From positions 1-56,805 of the forward strand of contig NZ_MLBF01000028.1 in NCBI RefSeq assembly GCF_001936615.1: a DNA stretch of 56,805 nt, in the 5' to 3' direction. The position numbers and the translations under genes are program-made. The notes below the pieces were generated by a model. It had not been told where the DNA came from and searched no databases. It worked only from the letters and a program-made list of their open reading frames with translations. How positions within the stretch are numbered: the first letter of the stretch is position 1; each line of letters starts with the position of its first letter. Origin of the DNA: Desulfosporosinus metallidurans (GTDB taxonomy: Bacteria; Bacillota; Desulfitobacteriia; Desulfitobacteriales; Desulfitobacteriaceae). Of this stretch, positions 47,639-56,340 are shown piece by piece.

Positions 47639-49948
47639 TTAAAATTGGAAGTCTTCTTTAAACCGGATCTGATAATCTGCAGATATAAGCGCGTGTTGTA
47701 CTTGTATCCGTGGAGACGGATCCGCAAATATCCCTTCTAGAGAGCACGTCATAATACCCGGAGTTTCCACAGATATTTGAATCATAGTTTTCTGGGGAGG
47801 GGTTCTCTGTAATAGGATTGAATAGTTCCCAGAGGGTTGCAGCACACCTTTTAGTTGCAGTTTTCTGGGCAGTTTCGACATTGGTAAAAAATCATCCGTT
47901 TTTACTTCAAAAGGATGAGCACTGTCTAATTTAAGACGAATCAAATAGGGTTCACTTGTATAGTTAAGTTTCAAAGAAATATCTAGAGTTCTTTCTAAAT
48001 TTCCTTTTTTCTCCAACACGAATGTCTCCACGCTGATGGGTGGTTTTTCATTGAGTATGGGGACGTATAAGCTCTTACCCTCTTGACCGCTCAGGTCGTT
48101 CACCAGTTGGCGCGGCAGGCGTTCATCAGAGAAAACATGCACCACTCCGTCACTACTTCCTGACCACTCTTCTCGAACTGTGACAGACTGTGGGTAATCT
48201 GTTGTGTAAGCGGGGACTAACCCTAAGGATAAAACAAGTAATCCTGTAACTAGCAACGCAGGTTTTCGCAAGCGATACAACAGTTTTCTGGAAAATTGAG
48301 CTTTGCTGATCGCCACATGTAATCCAGCTAAGAAGAAGGGAATCAGTAGCAAGCTATAAATACCAAGGAAAACCAAGAAATAGTTATGGATTGCTTCGTA
48401 ATAGCTCACCCACTGTTGTGAATTTAAGAGTTCAAAGTGTAGGCGATAAATGAAATAGGGGCCGATCAAGACTAGGATAATACTCGGGAAGAAAAACTGC
48501 AAATCTAGGCATAGAAGCCAAACAACAAAGGGAAAAGCAAGGTCAATTCGCGTTAGGGCCATTACTAAACTCACTCCTAAAAGCAGCATCACGCCTGTAA
48601 ACCAATAGAGCTGGGGATCACGCGCTAAAGGAAGCTTATAAACCCAACTCGCAATGAAAATGAATGTCCCTAGGGCAATTCCAATTCGCGCCATGAGAAA
48701 GAGGGAAGGATAAGCGAAATAGATTGTCTGAACTTGTTTAACCCCCTGCCAGATCATTTCTCCTATTCCACTTAAGCCCATTACAATCAAACTCAGCATG
48801 AGCGTAACCCCAAGAATCACGAAAACCTTTTTCCAGTTTAATCGTTGCTTCTCCGTATTTTTTCTCATAAACTTAATTATAATCAAACCCGTTAAGAGAA
48901 ACGTTAAGAAGGTAAAAATTCGAATTCCAACACTAGGGAGAATAAATACATTCTTCTCTATTTGAAACGGCAAATATAACTCATCCCAGACATAGGGTCC
49001 CAGTTTTTCCATCCGTACTGTCTTTAGCAAACTTAGGGAATAATCCCCAACGTTCTGCATCTCTTCCAGAGTAACGCGCTCTAGGCGATCTTCTGGTCGA
49101 TGAAAATAACCCGCAGGTCGCCCTGAGATACCGAGACCAAAAGCCGGAATTCCCTTATCCAAGAAGGAGCTGAAGTCACTTGCTCCACCTTGCGAACTTT
49201 CACGAGTCATTAAGATAAAATCCCGACTAAGATGGAAGGGGATCTGACGTTCCTTCGCGATTGAAGTAACTTGCCTAATCAACTCTGGAGGGGCAGACTT
49301 TTTACCTGCCACATCTATTTCTAATGGAGTTCCTACCATGTCGACATTGAACATCCAGCGGACGGCAGATAAATCTGCTTGAGTGGTGTAATATTGCGAA
49401 CCGACCAGCCCATACTCTTCAGCCCCGAAGAAAATAAGCTGATAGGTTTCTTCATGAGGTTCCTGACTTAGAATTCGAGCAAGTTCCAGTAACACCCCTA
49501 CACCGGAAGCATTGTCCACTGCCCCAGGAGCGTTCAGATTCGCCGAATCGTAATGAGCTCCTATCACAATAGTGTCTGGTCGTTTTCCCGGTAATTCAGC
49601 AATGATGTTTTGACTATTTATCAGTTCCACCTGTTGTTCCCTTTGCATGACGGAAACTTCCCGAACGACCACTTTACTGAAGGGCTGTTGTCGGACCTTC
49701 CAGCCATTTTGATTTAACACATAACTAATATATTGTGCAGCCTTTAATTCCGACTTACTTCCCGCCGGACGAGGCCCAACTTTTTGCACAAGATACTTGA
49801 CATGATCATACGCTTTCGAAGCCGAAAACCCCATTGTCGATTGGCTGGGAAGAGGCGTACTCTTTGTTTTTGAATAAACTAGCCATGGAATTGCCATAAG
49901 ACTTAAAATTGTCATGAGCACGATCATACTAGTCTTCGATAATTTCAT
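47639..49948 (-). CDS. membrane-bound M28-family zinc aminopeptidase
   Basis: A start at 49948 (MKLSKTSM) is preferred to 49966. About 769 residues: an N-terminal signal-anchor, then an M28 peptidase domain (about 45-315) with GAHYDSAN, DNASGVG, FFGAEEYGLVGS, SDFSSF and FHRPEDR, which provide the two-zinc site and catalytic Glu. Seven to eight membrane segments (about 335-585) and a beta-rich extracytoplasmic C-terminal domain follow. It should trim peptides at the outer face of the membrane. It resembles ER metallopeptidase-like bacterial proteins in layout. Confidence 0.85.
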   Translation of the reverse strand: MKLSKTSMIVLMTILSLMAIPWLVYSKTKSTPLPSQSTMGFSASKAYDHVKYLVQKVGPRPAGSKSELKAAQYISYVLNQNGWKVRQQPFSKVVVREVSVMQREQQVELINSQNIIAELPGKRPDTIVIGAHYDSANLNAPGAVDNASGVGVLLELARILSQEPHEETYQLIFFGAEEYGLVGSQYYTTQADLSAVRWMFNVDMVGTPLEIDVAGKKSAPPELIRQVTSIAKERQIPFHLSRDFILMTRESSQGGASDFSSFLDKGIPAFGLGISGRPAGYFHRPEDRLERVTLEEMQNVGDYSLSLLKTVRMEKLGPYVWDELYLPFQIEKNVFILPSVGIRIFTFLTFLLTGLIIIKFMRKNTEKQRLNWKKVFVILGVTLMLSLIVMGLSGIGEMIWQGVKQVQTIYFAYPSLFLMARIGIALGTFIFIASWVYKLPLARDPQLYWFTGVMLLLGVSLVMALTRIDLAFPFVVWLLCLDLQFFFPSIILVLIGPYFIYRLHFELLNSQQWVSYYEAIHNYFLVFLGIYSLLLIPFFLAGLHVAISKAQFSRKLLYRLRKPALLVTGLLVLSLGLVPAYTTDYPQSVTVREEWSGSSDGVVHVFSDERLPRQLVNDLSGQEGKSLYVPILNEKPPISVETFVLEKKGNLERTLDISLKLNYTSEPYLIRLKLDSAHPFEVKTDDFLPMSKLPRKLQLKGVLQPSGNYSILLQRTPPQKTMIQISVETPGIMTCSLEGIFADPSPRIQVQHALISADYQIRFKEDFQF

Positions 49949-50090
49949 AACTCCATGCCCTTTCAAAGTGTTTTATAGTCACTTTCCCCATTATTATGAG
50001 AAACTTCTTAGGGTTATGCCTCTCAAGCCTTTTAACCTTTTGGACATATATGGTATACTATAGACAATATTTATAAACTTGGGAGAAAGT

Positions 50091-51125
50091 ATGTACATGC
50101 CAAAACTCAAATTTTTTGTTTCTATCCTTGTTCTTTCGTTGTTCAGTATCGTCGCTTTAACTGGATGTTCACTTAAACTACCAAGCCTTTTCCCCAAAGT
50201 AGTCCCAGTTTCCAATCTGCCCGTTGAGGCCATTATTGTTGACGACGCCATTTATAACCGCACCTTAGCTCTCCTTGAGTCCGCACAAACGTCTATCTAC
50301 GTTGAGCAAGCAGAATTTGATGACCCACGCCTCATTCAACTTCTCCTCACTAAAGCTAATTCAGGAGTGGATGTCCGCATCCTCTTGGACCAATGGCAAA
50401 AAGCAAATCGGGCCACATTAGATCAATTGAAAAGCCAAAACAACCCCAATATATCAATTCAGTTTTACCCCGCCCAAAAAGGACAAATTAACCATACTAA
50501 ACTCCTAATTATTGACCAAAAACGGGCTTTAATAAATGGCCCTACCTGGACCAGTAGTGGATTTCAGGCCCATGATCTTGCCATCGAGCTATCCGGAAAA
50601 TCCGCTTGGAAATCAGCCGCCTTATTCTCAAAGGATTGGGAATTTACCACAACATTTCCCTTGCCGGTGGCCAAGACATCCTCTCTACCGGAGGATAATA
50701 TTGTTTTGGCGGTCAATGCCAATGTCAAACAACAGGTTTCTGATCTGATATCAGCAGGTACAAAATCTATTTGGATAGAAAACCCCGAAATTACTGATCC
50801 TGATTTAATTCTGGCCTTGACTAATGCCGCTGAGAAAGGACGGGACGTTCGTATTATTGGGGATCGAGCTGTGTACAGTAAAACTCCGGTCACCTTAGAA
50901 AAGTTAAAGGCCAAAGGGGTTCAAATCCGGTATTATCCGAGCTCACCGCCACTAGGTATGCACATAGCTATTTTTGATAATACCTCATTTCTCTTAAGCA
51001 GTTCAGGATGGACACACTACTCATTTGTCGCAAACCACGAATTTTCCATTACCGTTCCCTCTCCTGCCGCCTCCGTTAAATTCGGCGAGTTGTTTAAGCA
51101 AGATTGGAACAAAAGCACGGAATAA
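50091..51125 (+). CDS. phospholipase D-like lipoprotein with one degenerate HKD motif
   Basis: The ATG at 50091 follows GGGAGAAAGT (an upstream in-frame TTG at 50079 is less likely). 344 residues: a lipoprotein signal ending in LTGC (lipid-modified Cys near 27), then two PLD-type halves. The first half has NHTKLLIID, a proper HxKx4D. The second reads GMHIAIFDN, where the Lys of HxK is replaced by Ala. Loss of one catalytic motif suggests either a non-hydrolytic role or a dimeric active site. It is anchored on the outer face of the membrane. Confidence 0.85.
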   Translation: MYMPKLKFFVSILVLSLFSIVALTGCSLKLPSLFPKVVPVSNLPVEAIIVDDAIYNRTLALLESAQTSIYVEQAEFDDPRLIQLLLTKANSGVDVRILLDQWQKANRATLDQLKSQNNPNISIQFYPAQKGQINHTKLLIIDQKRALINGPTWTSSGFQAHDLAIELSGKSAWKSAALFSKDWEFTTTFPLPVAKTSSLPEDNIVLAVNANVKQQVSDLISAGTKSIWIENPEITDPDLILALTNAAEKGRDVRIIGDRAVYSKTPVTLEKLKAKGVQIRYYPSSPPLGMHIAIFDNTSFLLSSSGWTHYSFVANHEFSITVPSPAASVKFGELFKQDWNKSTE

Positions 51126-51162
51126 GCAAAGATCTCTCTACATGTAGTTTAAAATAACAAAC

Positions 51163-51210
51163 AGAGAAAGGTAAAGGGACAGGTTTAAACCTGTCCCTTT
51201 ACCTTTCTCT
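51163..51210. terminator. 48-bp perfect palindrome between convergent genes
   Basis: The 24-base arms meet without a loop and are flanked by T-rich sequence. It can end transcription from both the PLD-like gene and the phosphatase gene. Confidence 0.8.
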
Positions 51211-51229
51211 TTCAATGTTAATAGCAAAT

Positions 51230-51856
51230 TTATTTGTCTTCTAATTCCTCTAAATGATGACAATCCCCAACGAGCGTTGGTATCCATCGTTGGCCATCAA
51301 CCTCAAATATATTCAAGGCCGTATTATGTTGCCACGGTGATTTAGCCCACTCGTGAACCTCATAGCCCAGCGCTTTCGTCACGAGTAGTTTTAGTGTCAA
51401 TCCATGAGTCACAAGACAAACCGTCTCCCCAGAATGGTTCTTTATAATGCTCTGCAAAAAGTTCCAGGCCCTTTCCAAAACCATTTCCATGTTTTCCCCG
51501 CCCGGTGCAGTGACTAAGTGCGGTTCTACGTCCCAGACTTTAAATACATCTGGATTGGCAACTCGTAGCTCTTGCCATATGCGTCCTTCCCACTCTCCAA
51601 AGGAAAACTCACGCAGCGCAATATCTATGCGTAATTTATCAAGTCCGAGTTCGCTGCGAATCTCTTCAGCAGTACCCATTGCTCGAGGGGAATCACTGGA
51701 ATAAATATGCGTAATTCCCTCGTTCTTTAACCTAGAAGCTAAAGAGCGGGCTTGTAATATCCCCTTTTCAGTAAGCGGAGAGTCTAAACTTCCTTGAACC
51801 CGCCCTTCAATGTTCCACAAGGTCTGGCCATGACGTGTTAGAATGATCCGTGTCAT
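51230..51856 (-). CDS. histidine phosphatase superfamily (phosphoglycerate mutase/CobC-like)
   Basis: The start at 51856 has GGGGGGTAAAG; the longer frame to 51925 begins inside a dispersed repeat and is an artefact. 208 residues. ILTRHGQTLWN has the phospho-accepting His, EFSFGEWEGR the proton-donor Glu, and VTHGLTLKLL the second His. Candidates include alpha-ribazole phosphatase (CobC), which would complement the cobTUS operon, and a broad-specificity phosphatase; the sequence does not decide. Confidence 0.85.
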   Translation of the reverse strand: MTRIILTRHGQTLWNIEGRVQGSLDSPLTEKGILQARSLASRLKNEGITHIYSSDSPRAMGTAEEIRSELGLDKLRIDIALREFSFGEWEGRIWQELRVANPDVFKVWDVEPHLVTAPGGENMEMVLERAWNFLQSIIKNHSGETVCLVTHGLTLKLLVTKALGYEVHEWAKSPWQHNTALNIFEVDGQRWIPTLVGDCHHLEELEDK

Positions 51857-51870
51857 CTTTACCCCCCTTA

Positions 51871-52050
51871 TAAAGAAAACTTGGCTAGCGCCAAGCCTTA
51901 GCGAAGGCGGTCGCCTTAGTTGCACTTATGCCACCCAAAACTTATACTTTCTGATTGGTATAAAGAAAACTTGGCTAGCGCCAAGCCTTAGCGAAGGCGG
52001 TCGCCTTAGTTGCACTTATGCCACCCGAAACTTATACTTTCTGATTGGTA
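51871..52050 (+). repeat. dispersed repeat in tandem: two 90-bp units, nearly identical
   Basis: 51871-51960 and 51961-52050 are 90-bp units that differ at a single base (A at 51937, G at 52027). Each starts TAAAGAAAACTTGGCTAGCG and ends CTGATTGGTA and contains the hairpin CTTGGC/GCCAAG. Single copies occur at 40571-40652 and 46888-47004. Confidence 0.9.
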
Positions 52051-52058
52051 AAATAAAT

Positions 52059-52084
52059 AAGGGTAGGGAATTCTCCCTACCCTT
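52059..52084 (-). terminator. terminator of the candidate 6S RNA
   Basis: An 11-bp stem AAGGGTAGGGA/TCCCTACCCTT with a 4-base loop; on the minus strand it is followed by ATTTATTTTACC. Confidence 0.75.
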
Positions 52085-52262
52085 CCCCAACTTGCCGTAA
52101 GACTCCAGGTTTCTGACCCTGCTCTCGCAGGTGGGCACCTAGTCCAAGCTTTCCAACTTCCCTTATTCAGGAAGAAAAGGGCTTGTTGTACTAACTTGAC
52201 ATTTAGTTCCCTTGTCACTAATAGGATCAAAACCAAGATAATCTAACGCACAACCCAGGATG
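52085..52262 (-). ncRNA. ssrS: candidate 6S RNA (SsrS)
   Basis: No convincing gene covers this interval. On the minus strand a TATAAT at 52275-52270 is followed by about 180 bases ending at the terminator. The 5' part (CCTGGGTTGTGCGTTAGA) pairs imperfectly with the 3' part (TCTTACGGCAAGTTGGGG), giving the closing stem of a long rod; the middle holds unpaired stretches and the hairpin CACCTGCGAGAGCAGGGT. Length, promoter, rod shape and terminator fit 6S RNA, which binds sigma-A RNA polymerase. A covariance search is needed. Confidence 0.5.
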
Positions 52263-52314
52263 TATTTTTATTATAGCACCACTTTCGAAAAAAATCTCTA
52301 CAAATGTTTGGAAA

Positions 52315-52776
52315 TTATCGTTTCCGCAGCTTATCCTCGATTTCCGCTAGACGATCTTGAAGCAAGGCAATCGCCATTTCTTGATTACGTACACGCCGCC
52401 GAAGATGGTCAACCAACTGAGAAAGTTCACTAACGTCCTCATTCACAGAATCAAAAGTTCCTCTAGGTGGAGCCTTTTCCTCGGCACTCAAGTTCTCTGA
52501 TCCGTTGGATGCGGTATCTGCAGATAGTTCCTCCGCGTTTTGAGAAACCAAAAGGTATCGAAAACGAGCGTATCTCGAGTTGCGTCCCGGTTCAACTTCA
52601 ATCACGCCGTCTTCAGCTAAAGCCTTAATGGCACGTTTTAAGGTTACACTAGCTGCGCCTGTCTCCCGTTGAATATCTGAATATGCCAATTCGAAATCCT
52701 TACCTTGGTACATATTAGAAATTTTCTCAAAAAATTCGACAAATTTCCTATGGGTTTTTTCCTTTAATCTCAACAC
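52315..52776 (-). CDS. winged-helix protein with C-terminal coiled coil
   Basis: 153 residues. Residues 1-75 form a winged helix (YSDIQRETGAASVTLKRAIKALAEDGVIEV, seen in pieces YSDIQRETGAASVTLKRAIK and the wing GRNSRYARFRYL). An acidic linker follows, then a coiled coil (about 115-150, VDHLRRRVRNQEMAIALLQD). It is probably a DNA-binding dimer. I do not recognise a named family; the gene stands alone between the candidate 6S RNA and panB. Confidence 0.7.
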   Translation of the reverse strand: MLRLKEKTHRKFVEFFEKISNMYQGKDFELAYSDIQRETGAASVTLKRAIKALAEDGVIEVEPGRNSRYARFRYLLVSQNAEELSADTASNGSENLSAEEKAPPRGTFDSVNEDVSELSQLVDHLRRRVRNQEMAIALLQDRLAEIEDKLRKR

Positions 52777-52903
52777 AAGTCCATCCTTCCACGAAGTTAT
52801 TAAATTACCTAAATTTTTATCTATATTATATCAAATTTAATAGAAAAAGCTAGCGTAAATAGTATTCTAAATTGAACTTTAATTATACTATATAGAGTTT
52901 AAC

Positions 52904-53737
52904 TTACTTATCTCCATAAAGTTTTTGAATAACACCTTCAGAAAGACCAAAAGTATGTTCTTCCGTTGGAAAAACGCTTGATTTAACCTCGTTATTAAAT
53001 TCCTTCATTGCTCGAACCGCGTCTTGCCCTAATTGGGCATATTGTTTTACAAATTTAGGTCTAAACCGTTCGAAAAGCCCTAATATATCGTGGTACACAA
53101 GAACTTGCCCGTCACAATCCTGTCCCGCCCCGATTCCAATCGTAGGAATTTTCAGTTCTGTCGTGATTTGCGCCGCAACCTGTCTAGGGATCGCCTCAAG
53201 GACAAGTAAAAACGCCCCAGCCTGTTCTATTGCGTGTCCATCTTTGGCGATCTGCTTAGCACTTTCCAGATCCCGTCCTTGAACTTTAAATCCCCCAAGT
53301 TGATTTGCAGTTTGGGGAGTCAGCCCGATATGTCCAACAACTGGTATTCCTGCGCGCGTAAGAGCTTGAACAATAGGAGCAATTTCACTTCCACCTTCAA
53401 GTTTTACAGCATCTGCTCCCCCTTCTTTGATCAGCCGACCAGCATTCATGATACCAAGCTCAAGTGTGGCATAACTCATAAACGGCATATCAGCGACCAC
53501 AAATGTTTGTGGTGCTCCTCTACGAGCCGCTTTAGTGTGATGAAGCATTTCTTCCATCGTTACCGGAACTGTAGAATCATACCCCAAGACAACCATACCT
53601 AAAGAATCACCAACCAGAATCGTATCCACCCCAGCCGCTTCAACCCACTGGGCAGAAGGATAATCATAGGCCGTTAACATGCTAATCTTCTCACCGGCTT
53701 GTTTCATCTTCTCAAAATCAGGTATCATCTTTTTCAT
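52904..53737 (-). CDS. panB: 3-methyl-2-oxobutanoate hydroxymethyltransferase
   Basis: 277 residues of the PanB TIM barrel. KISMLTAYDYPSAQWVEAAG and DTILVGDSLGMVVLGYDSTV bind Mg2+ and ketoisovalerate, and VKLEGG and VVGHIGLTPQ are the remaining signatures, followed by GIGAGQDCDGQVLVYHDILG. It makes ketopantoate for pantothenate and CoA. The usual partners panC and panD are not next to it in this window. Confidence 0.96.
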   Translation of the reverse strand: MKKMIPDFEKMKQAGEKISMLTAYDYPSAQWVEAAGVDTILVGDSLGMVVLGYDSTVPVTMEEMLHHTKAARRGAPQTFVVADMPFMSYATLELGIMNAGRLIKEGGADAVKLEGGSEIAPIVQALTRAGIPVVGHIGLTPQTANQLGGFKVQGRDLESAKQIAKDGHAIEQAGAFLLVLEAIPRQVAAQITTELKIPTIGIGAGQDCDGQVLVYHDILGLFERFRPKFVKQYAQLGQDAVRAMKEFNNEVKSSVFPTEEHTFGLSEGVIQKLYGDK

Positions 53738-53927
53738 CTAAAATTCCCCCTTATAGTTTAGTACGAAATCACTGTTCTCATAGAATCAAGAATTTCACCC
53801 AACATGCGCGTTCTCCCGTGCATCAAGCGTATAGCAATGCCACGTGTGCGTACAGGCAAAGACACTTCTTCCCAGTCATATTTTGCTAAATTAAAGCATA
53901 GGTAATCAATTAAAGGAGGGATGACCC

Positions 53928-54299
53928 ATGTCAAAATCCTTTCAACTTACCTTAATTCTTAAAGGAATTCTTTTAGCCACCATCTTAGCTTTGTTAATGT
54001 CTCTAGTCTTTGGCGTTCTGCTTTCCTACACATCACTTCCTGAATCCGATCTGTCGATCAATATTATCTTTGCCACCAGCATCTTCGTCGGAGCGTTTAT
54101 CACCGCTCACCAAGCAGGCACAAGAGGATTGTACTATGGATTGGCTGTAGGCCTTGGCTTTACCCTTTTGGTACTTATCCTATCAGCTATTTTCTGGTCA
54201 GATACTCCATCTTGGCTAAGAATGGGGGAAAAATCCATTATAGCCCTAGTTTCTGGTGGAGTGGGCGGAATCATCGGAGTTCTATTTCCTCATTCTTAA
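53928..54299 (+). CDS. TIGR04086-family membrane protein
   Basis: 123 residues with four hydrophobic segments (about 10-31, 43-60, 68-88, 103-120) and the pattern GAFITAHQAGTRGLYYGLAV in the middle. These features fit the TIGR04086/YrzE-like family seen in spore formers. The function is unknown. The ribosome site AAAGGAGGGATGACCC is strong and it is monocistronic. Confidence 0.75.
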   Translation: MSKSFQLTLILKGILLATILALLMSLVFGVLLSYTSLPESDLSINIIFATSIFVGAFITAHQAGTRGLYYGLAVGLGFTLLVLILSAIFWSDTPSWLRMGEKSIIALVSGGVGGIIGVLFPHS

Positions 54300-54506
54300 C
54301 CCCATCCCAGAAAAACTTCCTTGAGAAGAGAGGGAAATCTCACAGTGAGATTCCCCTCTCTTCTTTATTCCTTTTTGTAATTTTCTATTTTTAATCAAAA
54401 AATCCTGCAATTAAAGAATTAATATTTCTTAAAGATAACCAAAAGACTTTCCAAATACCCACGTCAGTACTACAATATTCTCATAGCTAGAGAGGGGGAT
54501 TGTATT

Positions 54507-54938
54507 ATGTGTGTTGAAAAAACACCTTGGGAACAAGTTATTGATTTTCACGGTCATACCTGCCCAGAAATTTCAGTCGGTTTTCGAGTGGCCCAGATTG
54601 CCATGCGTGAATTGGGTATTCGTCCTACTCCAAGTTCCGAACTAACCGTTACTGCCAATACCCACTCCTGTGCCCTTGACGCCTTTCAGATCTTAAACCG
54701 TGCAACCTACGGTCGTGGAAATTTACTTGTCAACGAAACGAAGGAACATGTTTATCACTTTCAATATACGGGTACATCCGAGGGAATTCTTATTTCCATC
54801 CGGCCAGAACTATTGGAACACCTTGCCGAGGCTCATATCCACACCAGTGCGCGCGAAAAGCAAAATAAGTATCTAGAAGCCATTCAATTTATCCTTGGAA
54901 CCGAAGAAACCCAATTTTGTGCCCTTCAAAAAGTCTGA
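54507..54938 (+). CDS. FmdE-domain protein
   Basis: 143 residues. DFHGHTCPEISVGFRVAQIA contains the conserved HGHxCP-type motif of FmdE (formylmethanofuran dehydrogenase subunit E) domains, and NTHSCALDAFQILNRATYGR the second conserved block with Cys. In bacteria such domains are often associated with molybdenum or tungsten enzymes, but there is no such gene nearby. It lacks the C-terminal zinc ribbon of longer homologues, so function is open. Confidence 0.82.
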   Translation: MCVEKTPWEQVIDFHGHTCPEISVGFRVAQIAMRELGIRPTPSSELTVTANTHSCALDAFQILNRATYGRGNLLVNETKEHVYHFQYTGTSEGILISIRPELLEHLAEAHIHTSAREKQNKYLEAIQFILGTEETQFCALQKV

Positions 54939-54992
54939 GCATTCCTTAAATGATGGATCCTAAACAAACCTCCATACACCCTAGGGACTATG

Positions 54993-55030
54993 AAAGCATG
55001 AGAACTCTTTCCTTAGAATTCTCATGCTTT
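54993..55030. terminator. terminator between the FmdE-like gene and lgt
   Basis: AAAGCATGAGAA/TTCTCATGCTTT form a 12-bp stem followed by CTTTTA on the plus strand; it lies between convergent genes. Confidence 0.75.
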
Positions 55031-55047
55031 CTTTTACTTAGTCATCT

Positions 55048-55836
55048 TTACATAGGAACTTCGTGTTTCCGTTCTCTCCATATTCTCCATAATAGGAGGA
55101 CTAAAGCAATTCCAACCGCCACAATACTACTCCATTGCGCCGCTGTCCAATGGAATAAAAATCTTGGACTATCCCCTCGCAAACTCTCCAAAAAGAAACG
55201 AGATAGGTTGTAAAAGACCATATATAACAAAAAGATCGTACCCGAGGGCCATTTTCTCAATTTTAAGATCACGAGCAAAGCAAAGATTATCACATCCACT
55301 TGCCCTTCCCACACTTCTGCAGGCCAGAGCGGTTGGTTCCCAAACGTGTCACGAGCGATTGTACCCACTGGATAGAGAATCCCGAAATCTCCTCCGGTTG
55401 GTCCGCCAAAGGCGTCGCCATTCATAAGATTAGCATCCCTGCCAATGGCCTGAGCCAACATAAGCCCCGGCGCCGCCAAATCAGCAATTTCCCAAAAGGG
55501 TATCTTCTTATACCAAACATACAACCCGCCGACTAGTAATGCCCCGACGACTCCCCCTTGAATCGAAAGCCCCCCATGCCAGATGGCAATAATTTCGCCT
55601 GGATTCTTGCTATAGTATGCCCAATCGAAAAAAAACACCTGCCAGATGCGAGCCCCCAATATCCCAGAAAGAAGCAAGAGTGGCCCAAGATCCATCATAA
55701 TCTCCATATAGTCCTGTCGGCCTTCTGCTCTGGCAAAATATAGCGTAACCCCTAATCCTAGAACAAAAGCCAACGCGAAAAGTGTCCCATAAGCTCGAAG
55801 GGGGAAATTCCCAATAAAAAACCAATACTGATGCAT
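55048..55836 (-). CDS. lgt: prolipoprotein diacylglyceryl transferase
   Basis: The start at 55836 follows AAGGAGGAAAAA; an upstream frame start at 55869 is not needed. 262 residues with seven membrane segments. LRAYGTLFALAFVLG near the start, IWHGGLSIQGGVVG, and AIGRDANLMNGDAFGGPT (the Lgt signature region with the essential Arg/Asn) are present. It attaches diacylglycerol to the lipobox Cys of prolipoproteins, such as the PLD-like lipoprotein at 50091. Confidence 0.95.
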   Translation of the reverse strand: MHQYWFFIGNFPLRAYGTLFALAFVLGLGVTLYFARAEGRQDYMEIMMDLGPLLLLSGILGARIWQVFFFDWAYYSKNPGEIIAIWHGGLSIQGGVVGALLVGGLYVWYKKIPFWEIADLAAPGLMLAQAIGRDANLMNGDAFGGPTGGDFGILYPVGTIARDTFGNQPLWPAEVWEGQVDVIIFALLVILKLRKWPSGTIFLLYMVFYNLSRFFLESLRGDSPRFLFHWTAAQWSSIVAVGIALVLLLWRIWRERKHEVPM

Positions 55837-56008
55837 TTTTTCCTCCTTGTATTCTAAATACTGTCTCAATATAGTGATTCATTATGTAAATCTTCGACTG
55901 TTTCTCCATTATAGCTTGAAATAGCATCTGTCTCAAGTTTTCTACCTAACTGACAAGCTTCCACCTTCACGAGCCTATACTCCAAACCCGATAAGCCACA
56001 AAAATAGC

Positions 56009-56041
56009 AAACAGATCCGAAGATGTACATCGGATCTGTTT
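56009..56041 (-). terminator. terminator of the 66-residue membrane protein gene
   Basis: A perfect 12-bp stem around a 9-base loop; on the minus strand it is followed by GCTATTTTTG. It starts eight bases after the stop codon. Confidence 0.75.
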
Positions 56042-56048
56042 GTTATTA

Positions 56049-56249
56049 TTATAGGCTATTTAGTTTGGCATAAAAAGAGTCGTATTGATTAAGATTAGGG
56101 ATCACAGCCTCACGCTCCGCTTTTCCAGTTGGCGTCTGAACCGTTTGGAAATAACTTGAATGTTTCTTTTTGCCTGTTAGCAGATCGGAATAAAAGGTAA
56201 CTATTAACGTAGCAACAGCAATTAAGACCATCAACCATTGAAACAACAT
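56049..56249 (-). CDS. 66-residue single-span membrane protein
   Basis: An N-terminal hydrophobic helix (residues 3-22) is followed by a basic KKKH stretch and a polar C-terminal tail. The ribosome site GGAGGTGTAGAGTA and the following terminator support it as a real single-gene or operon-end unit. No family is recognised. Confidence 0.65.
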   Translation of the reverse strand: MLFQWLMVLIAVATLIVTFYSDLLTGKKKHSSYFQTVQTPTGKAEREAVIPNLNQYDSFYAKLNSL

Positions 56250-56340
56250 TACTCTACACCTCCATTACCATTTTATGGCCTCAAGCGAGATTGTCAAGGG
56301 TGAAAATTTTCCTAAAGAAAAGAAAAGCTCATTTAAACAA

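Noticed and set aside
51857..51925. N-terminal extension of the histidine phosphatase
   Set aside because: The extra residues are encoded by the dispersed repeat; the internal ATG at 51856 has a strong ribosome site and begins with the catalytic motif.
52006..52236. 76-residue minus-strand frame
   Set aside because: It runs through the candidate 6S RNA, its terminator and a repeat unit; no ribosome site.
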